A stretch of DNA of 64,000 nt from Pardosa pseudoannulata. Lineage: Eukaryota > Arthropoda > Arachnida > Araneae > Lycosidae. A program made the position numbers and the translations under genes. This document shows positions 1 through 11,609 of the stretch, in pieces. Every line of letters begins with the position of its first letter. Within the stretch, counting starts at the first letter, position 1. Under the pieces are notes generated by a model, which worked only from the letters and a program-made list of their open reading frames with translations, made no database searches and was not told the DNA's origin. The stretch lies in NCBI GenBank assembly GCA_032207245.1, contig CM063501.1:84075865-84139864 (forward strand), read 5' to 3'.

Positions 1-68
1 ACGTATACTAAAAAAACAGTTATTTAGTTTTTGAACAACCAATCAAATAAAGATGTTAGGAATCTTAA

Positions 69-150
69 CACCTTCGCTGCGAACCTATTGTCATATACGC
101 ATTATCCTGTATGTTGATCACGTGCTGGTGCATTAAAGGCAACAAACGTG
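69..150. mobile_element. Short piggyBac-like MITE remnant
   Basis: TTAA at 65-68 and 151-154 flank an 82-bp segment. Its ends, CACCTTCGCTGC and (reverse complement) CACGTTTGTTGC, match at nine of twelve positions. Internal atacgca also occurs in the element at 620-870. Confidence 0.4.
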
Positions 151-619
151 TTAACTAAAAAGGATTTTTCTTAAAATAAAAACACCATTAATATTCCTTA
201 ATGATAATTTTTCTTTTTTATTCGAGTTTGGTTTGAAATGAAGTTGGGTCCATGTTAACCTATGGTAAAAATAAAATTCTACCTGGCCACCTCACATTTT
301 AAGAATTCTTTAAACAAATTATATCATATGATAGAGCAACAAATTCTCTAGGATGTTATCTTACCTGTTTTTGAGGAACACCAGGAAAAATATATTTAAT
401 TTTAAATTATTTGGGAGAAATTTCGGTATACTCTGTTTAAACCTTAAATAAAAGCATTTAAATAAATTAAACAGAAAAGAGAAAATATGGCATTCTAAAG
501 AATTCACTGTTCTATCACGAATTATAATTTATTTTAAAGAATTTTCTAAATATCAGTGGGAATTTTACTTAACATAGATCGGGAGGAATCTAATACGGCA
601 GTTACACAACGTTTTTTAA

Positions 620-870
620 CCCGTTCGCTACCAACGTCTCGTATACGCAACGTAGCAATCTCAATCTTATCAGTCCAACGTCACTCTACCCGATAATCTC
701 CTGTTGATATTGAGAGACCAACGTCGCATATGCATAATAGGAGATCTGAGAGTTTTATTTTAATTTTAAAAGCTAGTTTTAATTACTAGATAGCGTTAAA
801 TGGCAACGGTTTTCACAACGGTCGACTAGTATTTACGTTTTTACGACATTTACGTGTGGTCCTCAAGGGG
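620..870. mobile_element. piggyBac-like MITE
   Basis: TTAA at 616-619 and 871-874 flank a 251-bp segment with ends CCCGTTCGCTACC and, as reverse complement, CCCCTTGAGGACC. TTAA flanks with CCC ends suit piggyBac. No coding. Confidence 0.5.
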
Positions 871-874
871 TTAA

Positions 875-1730
875 GTAAGAAAATATAATGCAGTACAGAG
901 AATAATGACAACAGTCAAGGAGTCTCAAGCGTTTTAAACGTTCAAAAAATTTAATTTGTTTTTTAAACTACTTATATTTCTTCATTTGTTTCTGAACATT
1001 TTTTTTTAAATCCGCTTTTAAAAATTCGCAGTAGATCGCGAGTTAAATAAAATAATGTTTAGATATATGATATATTTGGAGTTTTTTTACATTCTGGGAA
1101 TCTATGTAACCCGTGTAAAGTTTCCTGGAAAACGAGTTAATCTTGAAACTTTAAAAGCCAGGCAGGCTAAAAGAAAAGAAAAAATATAAAAATGAAAATT
1201 TTTATATTTTTTCTTTTAAAAAATGACCTAATGTTATCTAGAGGACTTTTTATGCATCTGGAGGATTTTGAGGAAATTAAGCTTATTGTATGCCACTTTT
1301 TCATTATTTTAACTTTAAAGGCTATACTCAAAACTATAATTTTCACCACTATCTGTAAGATCTAAAAAAAGTCTATTCAATCTATCTGCTTAAAATTTTT
1401 ATATTTGAAAATGTGTTTGTTATCTATAGAATAAATTAATATTCTGTGAAAAGTTTTATATTTTCAAGAAAGTTTTGATTAAAATGAAACTCAAAATTGT
1501 ATATTTATTGTTTTTTAAATTTTGAATTAATTTTTAAAATAGTTATTGATGTTAAATTTATAGTGTAATTACTTCTTCCTATAGAGCATACATCTATAAT
1601 CAATTTAATATAAAATTAAAATTCATGAGTTAATTAGAACTTGAAACACTTTACTTTACGTATAGCAAATGATGTCTCAAAAATTTTTAAAAACTTTTGT
1701 ACTGTCAAGTATATACTTTTTATATTTCAT
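875..1730. other. AT-rich sequence, nothing recognised
   Basis: Low-complexity AT-rich DNA with only short chance frames. Confidence 0.6.
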
Positions 1731-2150
1731 ATATTTATATACTACATATTTTTATTTTAAAACAAAATATATTTACTTACTGAAAATATTAAATTTGAAA
1801 ATACTATTAAAAGCTGATAATATTTTTACAATTGTAGCAATATTACATTAAATATAATTAAGCAATATTATAGTTAAGCAATATTATATTTTTATATTAC
1901 ATATTTTTTATTTTAAAACAAAATATATTTAGTAATTGAAAATACTAAATTTGAAAATACTATCAAAAGCTGATAATATTTTTTTAATTGTAGAAATATT
2001 ACATTAAATATAATTAAGCAATATTATATTTTTATACTACAGATTTTTTTATCTTAAAACAAAATATATTTACTAATTAAAAATATTAAATTTGAAAAAA
2101 CTATTGAAAGCTGGTAATATTTTTTTAATTGTAGCAATATTACATTAATT
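1730..2150. repeat. Three-copy AT-rich tandem repeat, about 150 bp
   Basis: The phrase aaaacaaaatatattta recurs at about 1759, 1915 and 2056 (spacing 156 and 141), followed each time by aaatttgaaaa, aaaagct-gataatattttt and gtagcaatattacatta. Confidence 0.85.
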
Positions 2151-3351
2151 TATCGATAGTCGAAATAAGAACACACATACACTGTTGTTTAAATGGGGAT
2201 TTGACATTCTAAAACACAGTTTCGAAATAAAAATAATGTATTTATCTGTTACTGATTTTAAAATGTTCAAAATTTTCATAAGAGAAATGAGTTTTTTAAG
2301 CGCATTTGTTAATTCTAAATTAATTTATTATTCGTTCATTCGTGTTTTCAGTAAACCCATTTTAAAACCCTAACATGTTTTTTTTTTCCTTTTTTTCCTT
2401 TTTCATTTTTTTTTGTTAAGTTTTACTTCTTTTGAAGAAACAATCAAATATGAATTTAAGAACACGAATTAAAAGTCTGGAATTAATAAAGAATTTTCTA
2501 AGACAAAATAAATATTTGTATTTATAAACTGCCTATTTGCATGTTGAATAATGAACTATTACCAACATACAGAAGAATTTAAAAATTTCTTTGAAATATT
2601 TGAGTTTTAGTAAAATACTTCCAAAGGAGCTTTAAGAGGGATAGAAATTTCTGCATTGCACAGAAAATTGTCAACAGTTAAAGGCATAAGATTACGAAAA
2701 TCAGAAATTCAACATAAAAGCAATTTATTTATCTTTTGCTGTTTTAAAAAAGCAATCAAACTGTCCAAAATTTCAAAAAGAGAAATGAAATCTTAAACGT
2801 GCTTTTTTGGCTCTAAATTAGCTTATAATAATCTCGTATAGGTTTTACCGGGGGTTTTTTAGTTTAAAATGCCAACAACGTTCTAAAGAAAATACAGCAG
2901 TATCTTTTACTCATTCAATTTTAAAAGCAACCAGAAAGTCGTGAAATTTTCAATAAAATCATATGCTATGTTTTATATAAGTACTTTCTAGTGCACAATT
3001 TTCTTTCGTTTAGCTTTTACTATATTTTTAATAAGCTCAAACTACATATTAGAATAAAGCAATTTTACTACTATTATAGAAACAATCAAATGTAAACATC
3101 AAAAATCTCAATTAAAAGTCTGGAATGCAGAAGAAAAATAAATAATTAAAATAAAATACATATTTCTATTTATAACCTGTATTTCTGTGGTGAATTAGGA
3201 ACTGTTGCTAATAAACAGCAGGAAGAAATTAAAAGTTTCTTTGAAATATTTGAGTTTAGTAAAATATAACTTGTAAGTAGACAAAATAGTATATTGAAGA
3301 GAAAATTGTCAACTGTTAAAGACATAAAGTGACGGAGATCAGAGTTTGGTA

Positions 3352-4105
3352 TGCTAGAACAGTGGTGCGCAAGCTTTTTTCGACTGCGACCCCTTTTGTA
3401 GAGACAAAATTTTTGGCAACCCCTAGAGATAAATATTCACAAATACGATGTATATTCATGCATTTCTTTCGTTTCATCGAATAAAAACATCATCATATTT
3501 GACTCATATTAATTTTATTTATAATTTTAAGAAAATACTTTTTGTATAACACAAAAATCAGTAAATTGCCCTTTAATGAGATCTATGTGGCTGCAAGTTT
3601 CTAATTATCTCATCGATGTTTGGATGTATGTTGCTAATTGCAATTGGCATATCATCTTCAGGGTTTAAATGCGAGCGGTATTTAGTTTTTATTGAAACTA
3701 GTTTCCTAAATCCAGTTTTACATAAATACGTTGATACAAATTATATTAACACTCTGATGGCATTCTTGCATTAAACGGGATATTGTTTCTCCACGGATAG
3801 CCAAAATTTTTGGCAAGGCTGAGTCTTAAATTAATTTCGAAGAGTATAATCACTAATTAGATCTATCAATAGCTCTTTCTTACTAATTTGAAGAGTTGAA
3901 CTGCATATGTCAAAGGAAAATGGATCACGAATCCAACCAAGATCGTTTTCAGGAAAATCCTCGAATCTTCTCGAAAAATGTTTCTTTAACTTTTCAGTGA
4001 CGGCGCTTCACTCTTTATATTTACACTATATGGTATGCAGCATGCAGGGATAATGTATTTCATAAAAATTTGGCGACCCCTAGTTTGCGCACCACTGTGC
4101 TAGAA
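3352..4105 (-). mobile_element. hAT element with perfect 8-bp target duplication
   Basis: Element 3360-4097 (738 bp) starts CAGTGGTGCGCAAGC and ends GCGCACCACTG. The inverted ends also share gcgacccc further in. The 8-mer tgctagaa occurs on both sides (3352-3359 and 4098-4105), the standard hAT target duplication. It sits inside the 480-bp satellite array and carries only the C-terminal part of a transposase on the - strand. Confidence 0.93.
3573..4007 (-). pseudogene. C-terminal remnant of a hAT transposase (ZBED5-like type)
   Basis: hAT transposases cut and paste their element, and this is only the C-terminal end of one. On the - strand, 4007-3831 encodes a run containing KKHFSRRFEDFPENDLGW and IRDPFSF, ending at a stop. 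After a frame break, 3740-3573 encodes STYLCKTGFRKLVSIKTKYR and then LNPEDDMPIAISNIHPNIDE, ending QPHRSH and a stop. These resemble the RF-DF, NPF, STYLCE-F and LR-ALSNI-P segments of the hAT dimerisation region, recognised from memory. The frame break, internal stops and missing N-terminal two thirds make it a pseudogene. Confidence 0.88.
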
Positions 4106-6129
4106 TACAATTTCTGCATAAAATCAATACATTTATCTTTTACTAATTAAAAAAGCATCCATAACGTTACAAATTTTTAAAAAAAGTGGGTGTTTTTAAC
4201 GTGCTTTTTTTTCTTGGTTTTAAATTAGTTTATTGTATTTTCGTTTAGGTTTTATCTTTTTTAGTAAAATTTAGTTTAACGCTCCACCCATATGTTAAAA
4301 GAAATAATGTTACACATTTTGTAGAAACAATAGAATATAAATGTCACGAATTTTAAAATTAAAAGTCTGCAATGGAAAAAGAATTTATTATCTGAGAAAA
4401 AATGTATGTTTCTATTTATAGCATGTATTTGCGTGTTGAATCACGAACTGTTACTTAAAAAACAGAAGAAAAAGTTCAAAATTGCCTTGAAATATTTAAG
4501 TTCAACAAAATATTTCCAAAGAAGCTTTAAGCGGAAATAATCATGCATTGCAGAGAAAGTTTTCAATAGTTCAAGACAAAATATATTGTATATTAGATCA
4601 CAAAAGCAATAAATTTATCTTGTATTAATTAAAAAAACTTAGACGTTACAATTTTTTAAAAGAAGTGGGTGTTTTAAACGTGCTTATTTCTTCTTGGTTT
4701 AAAATTAGTTTATTGCATTTTCGTTTAGGTTTTATCATTTTTTTGTAAAACTTAGTTTAACACTCCAACCACATGTTAAAAAAATAATTTTACACATTTT
4801 GAAGACACAAAATACAAATGTCAAGAACTTTAAAATTAAAATCTGGAATGAAAAAAAAATCTAAGAAAAAATGTACGTTTCTTTTTATTAACATGTATTT
4901 GCATGTTGAATCTCCAATTGTTACTAATAAACAGTAGAAAAAATTCAAAATTGCTTTGAAATATTTAAGCTTAACAAAATATTTCCAAAGGAACTTGAAG
5001 CGGAAAAAAATGTGCATTGCAGAGAAAGTTTTCATCAGTTAAAGACAAAATTATCGTATATTAGATCACAAAAGCAATATATTTATCTTGTATTAATTAA
5101 AAAAGCATCCAAAAAGTTCCAAATTTTTAAAAGAAATTAGTTTTTTAAACGTGCTTTTCTTTTTGTTGGTTCTAAATTAGTTTATTGCATTTTTATTTAG
5201 GTTTTACCATTTTTTAGTAAAACTTAGTTTAACGCTTCATCCACATGTTAAAAGAAATAATTTTACACATTTTGTAGAAACAATAAAATATAAATGTCAA
5301 GAATTTTAAAATTAAAAGTCTGCAATGGAAAAACAATTTATTATCTAAGAAAAAATATATGTTTATATTTCTAATGTGTATTTGCATGTTGAATCTCGTA
5401 TTGTTACATAAATAACAGTAGAAAAAATTCAAAATTGCTGTGAAATATTTCAGTTCGACAAAATATTTCAAAAGCGGCTTTAAGAGGAAATAATCGTGCA
5501 TTGCAGAGAAAGTTTTCATCAGTTAAAGACAAAATATGTTGTAAATTAGATCACAAAAGCAATATATTTATCTTGTATTAATTAAAAAAGCATCCAAAAA
5601 GTTCCAAATTTTTAAAAGAAGTGAGTTTTTTAAACGTGCTTTTCTTTTTGTTGGTTCTAAATTAGTTTATTGCATTTTCGTTTAGATTTTACAGTTTTTT
5701 AGTAAAACTTAGTTTAAAACTCAACCACATGTTAAAAGAACTAATTTTACATGTTTCGTCGAAACAATAAAATATAAATGTCAAGAATTTTAAAAATTAA
5801 AAGTCTGGAATGGAAAAAGAATTTTCTAAGAAAAAAATGTATGATTCTATTTACAACATGTATTTGCATGTTGAATCACGAATTGTTACTAATAAACAGT
5901 AGAAAAAATTCAAAATTGCTTTGAAATATTTAAGCTCAACAAATTCAAATTTCAAAACAACCCAAAAGTCATGAATTTTTTAATGGAACAATCGATTTTT
6001 TAAGAATACTTATTAGATTTCCAAAATCTAAATATAATTTATTTTCCTTTCGTTTAACATTTACCGTATTTTTAATAAGCCCAGTTTAAAACCCCAACGG
6101 TTAGTTAGAAAAACATTAATCAGCCTTAC

Positions 6130-6208
6130 CTTGTTGACTGCATACCAGCGAAATCCAGGCCTGCAGTAAAATCGCGAAAAATCCTATCCCAAACACAGAC
6201 GCACCCAT
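6130..6208 (-). CDS. Candidate first coding exon of a secreted or membrane protein (signal peptide)
   Basis: On the - strand an ATG at 6208-6206 lies in good context (gagaagATGG). It opens 26 codons plus one base, ending at a consensus donor (CAACAAG then gtaagg at 6129-6121). The peptide begins MGASVFGIGFFAILLQAWIS and continues LVCSQQ: a short start, a hydrophobic core of about 15 residues and a small-residue cleavage region, as in a signal peptide. A phase-1 intron right after a signal peptide is common in extracellular multidomain genes. GC content and CpGs are high compared with surroundings. Later exons were not recognised in 1-6120 and may lie beyond the window. The product cannot be named. 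Confidence 0.6.
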
Positions 6209-6239
6209 CTTCTCAATTCTACTCCGAGATCCACAAGCG

Positions 6240-6570
6240 CATTTATATATGTATATATATGAGTTAATGCCAAGACACGCGGGTTCTTCCCGGAACCAAA
6301 AATGCTTCTTTTCACACTACTCTATCAACCAGGACGTTAACAGAGACGGTCGAACGGCCGCTCTGTGCTCTATGCTAGCCACCGAAACTCCACAAAAATA
6401 TTTTCGGCCAGCCCTTAGCGCCGCACCATGGGAGGTGGGGGAATTAGAGGGGCGGCAGGGAGAGAAAGGGGGCGGTTTGTTGGGTCCCCCGCCCCCTAAT
6501 TTGAGAGAGAAGTGAGCTTATTGTTTTGTTTTTTTCTTTTAAAGAGAGAACGGAGAGTCTCTCTCTTCAT
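6240..6570 (-). promoter_or_regulatory. GC-richer stretch, candidate promoter of the - strand signal-peptide gene
   Basis: This stretch upstream of the candidate start has several CpGs, a purine/GC-rich block at 6430-6500 and GAGA-type runs (gagagtctctctc near 6552). A TATA-like tatataaat on the - strand lies at 6241-6249, only about 35 bp from the ATG, so it may not be the functional element. The + strand frame across it lacks any recognisable protein features. Confidence 0.35.
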
Positions 6571-7399
6571 TCAGACCATCAGTTTTCTTTGAATTCTTTA
6601 TGCTTTATTTATTTTTTTTTATCGTCTTATGTGCACAAGAGAATTCGAGAACTGGTTGAAAAGTGAATGTAATGCCCTGAAACTGAATAGAGTGAGAGCT
6701 TGTAGAAAATGATGTCGTTAAGTGAGATCGTTCGATGAGAGATTGGACTTTATTTCTTCATAGCATGGAATTCTTTTTTAGACTTTTTCATCATAGTTAG
6801 AACGTCCTTTTTTTTAGGATGAATGATTCTAATTCGTTCTGGTGATGTTTATCTGTGTGTTCAAGGATGTGAAAGCAGTAACTGTGGGGATAAAGGAATG
6901 GTTTGTCATTCACAAATCAGGTTAAGTAATCTAATTTAGTAAGTAAGCGGGTAAGAAATCTCTATGCCTATAATGCAGCCAGGACTTCTGTCGGAAGGGG
7001 ATAGTATACAAATTGTACTTTTAAGTAACAATTCTTGAACTGGAAAAATTAAAAAGTTTTTGAACCTATAGCTAGGAAGATGGGACTGACATTTCAATCA
7101 ACCACTCTCTATTTCCAAGTTGTGATCTCGCTAAAGATTATAGATTCACTTACATATTATTGTCTGAAGAAGTCAGTAAAAGACAATACACTGTCTTTTG
7201 GGAAGTCACTGATAAATCTCGAATACTCTTATCACTGAAGTAATTATTTTTTATTATAAAATATATTCTTTAACTGTGTCTACAAAAATATGTTGTATAA
7301 CAATTGATGGGATTATTATTTATACCTTAGATAAGACTGTGAAGACTCCCCTTTGTCCGAGCACTCGCCAAAACAGCTGACCGGTGTGCACATGTTTAC
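6571..7399. other. Mixed-composition sequence, nothing recognised
   Basis: No repeat ends, coding frames or RNA genes recognised. Confidence 0.5.
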
Positions 7400-7532
7400 C
7401 TGGACAATAGCGTGGCGTCGCAGAGTCGGAGATCTTGACAATCGGACTGAATAGACGAATACGCCCCTGATGGATCTCGTTGATGAATGCTCGGATATTC
7501 CGTGAAATGACGGCCAGCGAATGAGAATTCAG
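7400..7532 (-). CDS. Possible exon (133 nt) on the - strand
   Basis: On the - strand a pyrimidine-rich acceptor (ttatattttttag) is followed by 133 nt open in one frame with high GC and CpG, ending at the donor CCAG then gtaaac. The frame reads EFSFAGRHFTEYPSIHQRDP and continues without a stop through QSDCQDLRLCDATLLS. No family is recognised. It could be a 5' non-coding exon of the 6.2-kb gene, an exon of another gene, or chance. Confidence 0.25.
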
Positions 7533-7599
7533 CTAAAAAATATAACTGTAACTTTAGCTGGAGTTCTCAAGTAACTGGGATCTTAACTGAAACAAAAAA

Positions 7600-8245
7600 A
7601 CAATTGGCGGAACCTTAACTGACCCCCCCAGACATAAATAAACCTACAATTTTGAGACTCAGGGCTTTTTGTCATTTTTTACGTAGGTGTGTTGACCTCG
7701 TGTGAAGGCTTTCGCGTTTGTTACCGGAGCCAGCTTGCTAGTTCGGGAGATTCGTAAAGTCCGCTCATATAGGGAGCGGCAGAGTCTCGGATACCAAACG
7801 GGGGATAAATTGGGTTTGATTGCACCCTGAAAAGCCTCCCCATTTGTAAGAGATTATTAAATCTCTTGTTTTTCTTTCGACTGTGATCGTCGTGAGGAAG
7901 TTTTACCGGCAACCATCCTTTGCAGTTCTACATGATTTAGGAATTAACATTCCTTTGTAAATAGCCGTATTTAATCAAGAATAAAAGTAAATTTCCAATT
8001 TTATATTTGACTGTGATCCATTATTCACGTTACCTCTCATTTGTGAATATTGAAGGCGTCACAAGACGTTTATTAGTTTTTCTCTTTAGTCCCATTAGCC
8101 CGATTTTCACTCTAAAAAGAAACTTATTTTACTACCAGTTAAATTTCATTGAAAGGTGACAATATAGGTGTATTGTTGCCCCTTTACTTCACCGATCTCG
8201 TCGGGTGTATGGTTCTATCCCAGGCGAAGACAAAAATTCTAAATC
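7600..8245. other. GC-richer sequence of unknown nature
   Basis: A 63-codon - strand frame (7721-7912) includes PPFGIRDSAAPYMSGLYESP, but no family, splice context or repeat ends could be assigned. Confidence 0.3.
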
Positions 8246-8249
8246 TTAT

Positions 8250-8600
8250 TCAAAATTAATAAAAATTGTTTTTTACGTTTATTTATCATCATTTAGGCCC
8301 TTTTCGGATATTTAATGCAATTCATTTATTTTTTAAACATTTATTTTTATTTTTTCAAAATTTTTAACTTTATCGTTTCTGATCATTATTTTTCAATAAA
8401 CAAAAATTTATAAAACCTAATCTAAGTTAATAAAAATTATTTTTATGTTTAAAAATTATTATTTAGGCCCTTTTTGGATTTTTAGTACAATTTATTTATT
8501 TTAAAAACATATTTTTATTTTTTCCAATAATTTTTAATTTTCTCGATCTTGCTCAATATTATTTTACTTTTTCGGCTTTTTTCGTACGGATGTCACTGGC
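8250..8600. repeat. Two-copy tandem repeat, about 178 bp
   Basis: Both units contain aataaaaatt-tttta, atttaggccctttt-ggat, aatt-atttatttt and a tatttttattttttc tail followed by aatttttaa. Confidence 0.75.
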
Positions 8601-8813
8601 CATAAAAATATTTTATGTTTTTCTATCCCTAAACTCTATACTCTCTAGTTTTGTGTTATGAACTCACGAATCCACCCTTCTATCTCTTTGCTCTTTTATG
8701 TGTTTATTTTTCGCTCGTTGTCATTTTTGTGCTTACTGACAGAAGCCTCTGGATTGACGGGCTCGGACCATATGGTCTAGTTGCATCACCACCTTTGATG
8801 CCTTTGATACCAT

Positions 8814-9805
8814 TTAGGCTGGTTACACACACGGCGGATTTTTCCGAGCGGAAAATTTGCCATCGCCGCCATTAAAATAGTAGTCCGTTGAAATAAACTA
8901 GAGCTTTCGCATTAAACGGGAAAAAAACGATCGGTTAATTTGCCGTTGGCGGTAGCTCTGCAGCCGTCTGGTTCCACTGGAACTCAGCGTAAATTTATCC
9001 GTCGTCTCGAACTAGAGGTCTATGCGACCCAGTGAACGTTTGCACACATAGCAGTTTTTCCTACCATTTGCATTGGACTTTCGTTGTGAATAGGAATACT
9101 TCCGTGAACACGAGCGTTGTTGATAATGAAATTCCGATTACATTATTACAAGAGAGACACCTGTTTTATGGGATAAAACTCTTGAAACTTTTAAGGACAA
9201 AAACACTACTCGGAAAGCTTGGCATGAAATTTGCCTTAGATTTCGAAGCGATTTCGACCAATTGGAAGAAAAAGAGAGAAATGAATTTGGTAGCCATATT
9301 TTCTCACCTATACACCCAGTGACAGACTACTTTTTAACAGTGAAATGGAAGTTGGCTCTCATAAAAACAGTCTGCAGAATAGTGCGCGACTATAAAAATT
9401 TTCGTATTTCTGCTTATTAATTAAACATACGGCTTTTCATAACTGTTTCTTATAGAATTAAGGATTGTAAATATTTTTAGAATTTAAACATAAACAGTAT
9501 AAATACGAATTGTAAATTTTTAGCGAAAGAAAAATCGATATGAATAAATTTCGATTAGTTGAGTATTTGACATATCAATATTTTTCTCACACTCGCAGCC
9601 AAAATGCCGGAATTTTGACGTCCCGGACAAATGTAGGGGTTGTTCGCCCCTATTGAGCGGGTCCTGCTTTGTAGCAGCACAAGTTTTACAATGTATAAGA
9701 CTACGGCGACGGAAATTTTCCCGCCCTGTGTGTAAACGTTGATTTCGTTAATCGGTGGCCGTAAATTCTCCGGTAAAAAATCCGCTGTGTGTGCAACCAG
9801 CCTTA
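8814..9805. mobile_element. PIF/Harbinger-like element with TTA target duplication
   Basis: Element 8817-9802 (986 bp) has ends GGCTGGTTACACACACGGCG and, as reverse complement of the right, GGCTGGTTGCACACACAGCG. It is flanked by TTA on both sides (8814-8816 and 9803-9805). A three-base TWA duplication and an internal MADF coding remnant fit PIF/Harbinger. No DDE transposase is present, so it is non-autonomous or internally deleted. Confidence 0.85.
9130..9420 (+). pseudogene. MADF-domain protein remnant of the Harbinger-like element
   Basis: Harbinger elements carry a second gene for a Myb/MADF DNA-binding protein that helps the transposase. This 96-codon frame follows a stop at 9127 and has no start codon of its own. 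Its N-terminal half reads DYIITRETPVLWDKT, FKDKNTTRKAWHEIC and, after a few residues, FDQLEEKERNEFG. These match the MADF pattern (PVLWD, YK-K, AW-EI, and an acidic segment before the third helix), recognised from memory. The C-terminal half (residues about 50-96) is less clear. The lost start and the stop upstream suggest a decayed gene. Confidence 0.72.
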
Positions 9806-10469
9806 CTTAGATAACTATCTAAATTAGAGTAAATATAGACAAAGCACAGAGATGAAGTAGCGTGGGGCACAAAAAAGCAGCAGCTCCATATCTAAAGTAG
9901 TGATTTGTGAAACGTGTAGGGCACATTAAGATACTGATTTTAGTTGGCTTGTGGCATAAAAAATTATAAAGTTATGGTAAAAAATTACTTTTATTATTGT
10001 TTGTTTAAAGAAGTTTAAAAACTTGCAAAGTTGTTATTAAATAAATTAAACTCAAATAAATTAGTGTTCAAAATTCGGATCGAGGCTTCAGCGTCGGTGA
10101 AACTATATTGGAGTAGACTTAATAAAGAGATGTAGGACTATTGTAGCTCTCGCGTTTTGAAAATTCTTTGGTATCATAGTCCGACAGAATTGCTATTTCT
10201 TGATGACTGCCCTATTTGGATCCATTTTGGTATCACGATGTACTAGTTCATTGGCAAGTTACCAGGGAACCAAGCAAATTGACCTTGCAAAATGTTTTGT
10301 TTTGCATTGTTTGCAACTTTTGAATATGAATGTTTGCTGCTGATCTTCAAACCGGTACAGCAAACTGAGGTGTGAGCCTTAGGACAGTTTTGTATAGAAG
10401 TTGCTTTCTTCCTATACTCACTCTATTATGGTACAAGAGGTGTATAAGATAGAATAAACATGCCAAGTA
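9806..10469. other. No recognised feature
   Basis: Unique-looking AT-rich sequence without coding or repeat signals. Confidence 0.5.
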
Positions 10470-10668
10470 TGTTAAATTTAGGTTTGGTTTGGGGTACTAC
10501 GGTCTACTTTTTACCACACAATGGTTAATGAGACCGGGACCTATAGCTTAAAGCCGATTCCGAACGTCTACGAACATCCATTCCACTGTGGGATTCGAAC
10601 CCACGAACTCCGGTACCGAAGGCCAGCACCCTAACCAATCGGCCATCGTTTGGCCTGTTAAATTTAGG
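10470..10668 (-). mobile_element. tRNA-derived SINE, family S1, with 13-bp target duplication
   Basis: On the - strand the head reads gatggccgattggttagggt, box B gggttcgaatccc, body cggaatcggctttaagctat and tail ccccaaaccaaacc. The flanks repeat tgttaaatttagg exactly (10470-10482 and 10656-10668), proof of retroposition. This copy keeps nearly all CpGs of the family. The tRNA-like head is part of the SINE and not a tRNA gene. Confidence 0.93.
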
Positions 10669-11463
10669 ACTTTCTCTTTTAAATAAACTGACCGGTAACA
10701 AATGGGGCTGACTACTTATCAAGGCACTATTGACAGCTCATTGGACAGGTCTATAAAGCAGTCAGCTATCTACCTCTTTTCAAGCTATTATCCTTGACAC
10801 TGTGACGAAAGCGATATCAATATTCTACAGGATGCATACTAAAGTTGTCGACCGACCTTTTTCTCAGCAAGCGTTGGTTGAAGCTACATTCTTTTAGTTA
10901 CACAAGTGTTTCAATTAAGATAAGCAATCATTCCATGGCATTGTTAAATTTATAAATTCAATTTAGTAAAAAAAAATCTAAATTTTTATACTTTTTTTTT
11001 CATTATAGGCTAGGCGGCTACTAGATACTGAACAGATGGGATTTGAGAAAATTGAATTGAGTTTGGGGCTTGTAAACCATGGTTTGCAGTTGATGTGTAC
11101 AGAGCGGATTTGACTCTTGCTGAAGATCAACTTCATGCTGCTTTCAACAAACCACAGTTCGGTTTTGATAGCTGACTCTACCTGTCTTTTCTCCCTTTCC
11201 CTCACAAACCTTTTCTAGGACAGAGTGTTTTAAACAGAGCAGAAAAACTTATTTTATTCCACAGCAATCAGTTGCTACCTTCTCTCAAGTGTACCTAGTT
11301 GTGCTGAATTGGACAATCCTCAAATCTAATCCGTTTTACAACTGGTGGTCGCCTAGTCGTATTGAGCAACACCTAAAATTCCTCCTAAGAACTGTAGCTC
11401 AAAAAAGTTCCATTTCTCTGAAATAAATGTTGACCAAGATATTTAAATTCAAAATTTGCGAAA

Positions 11464-11465
<2 letters not shown>
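10669..11465. other. No recognised feature
   Basis: Moderately AT-rich sequence. The - strand frame at 10978-11205 shows no protein family features. Confidence 0.5.

Positions 11466-11515
<50 letters not shown>
11466..11515. repeat. (TA)n microsatellite
   Basis: About 25 uninterrupted TA units. Confidence 0.95.
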
Positions 11516-11517
<2 letters not shown>

Positions 11518-11609
11518 CTTGGGGGGGTAGGATAATAAATTAATAGAACTTAGGGTGAAATCAGATTGCAACTTTCCTCTTTAAGCCAAAAGCTGGGTAT
11601 GAAACAAAC

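Larger units (their letters stand above)
2420..6000. repeat. Tandem satellite array of about 480-bp monomers
   Basis: Anchor phrase gaaacaat-aaat followed by aattaaaagtctggaat recurs at about 2436, 3081, 4325, 4803, 5276 and 5761. The last four are 473-485 bp apart. The 1244-bp gap between 3081 and 4325 becomes about 498 bp after removing the hAT insertion and its duplicated target. The first copies are the most diverged. Frames within it are shadows. Confidence 0.88.

Noticed and set aside
6249..6515. 88-codon + strand frame with a proline/glycine-rich end
   Set aside because: The composition follows a GC-rich purine block. No domain is visible, and the opposite strand offers a better explanation (a promoter upstream of a signal-peptide exon).
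9032..9322. 96-codon + strand frame in the Harbinger-like element
   Set aside because: The MADF similarity lies in a different frame of the same strand (9130-9420). This frame is a shadow.
10560..10640. tRNA-like segments with box A and box B (also at 27.36, 30.66 and 32.16 kb)
   Set aside because: They are heads of the S1 SINE family, with conserved non-tRNA bodies and target duplications, and are not tRNA genes.
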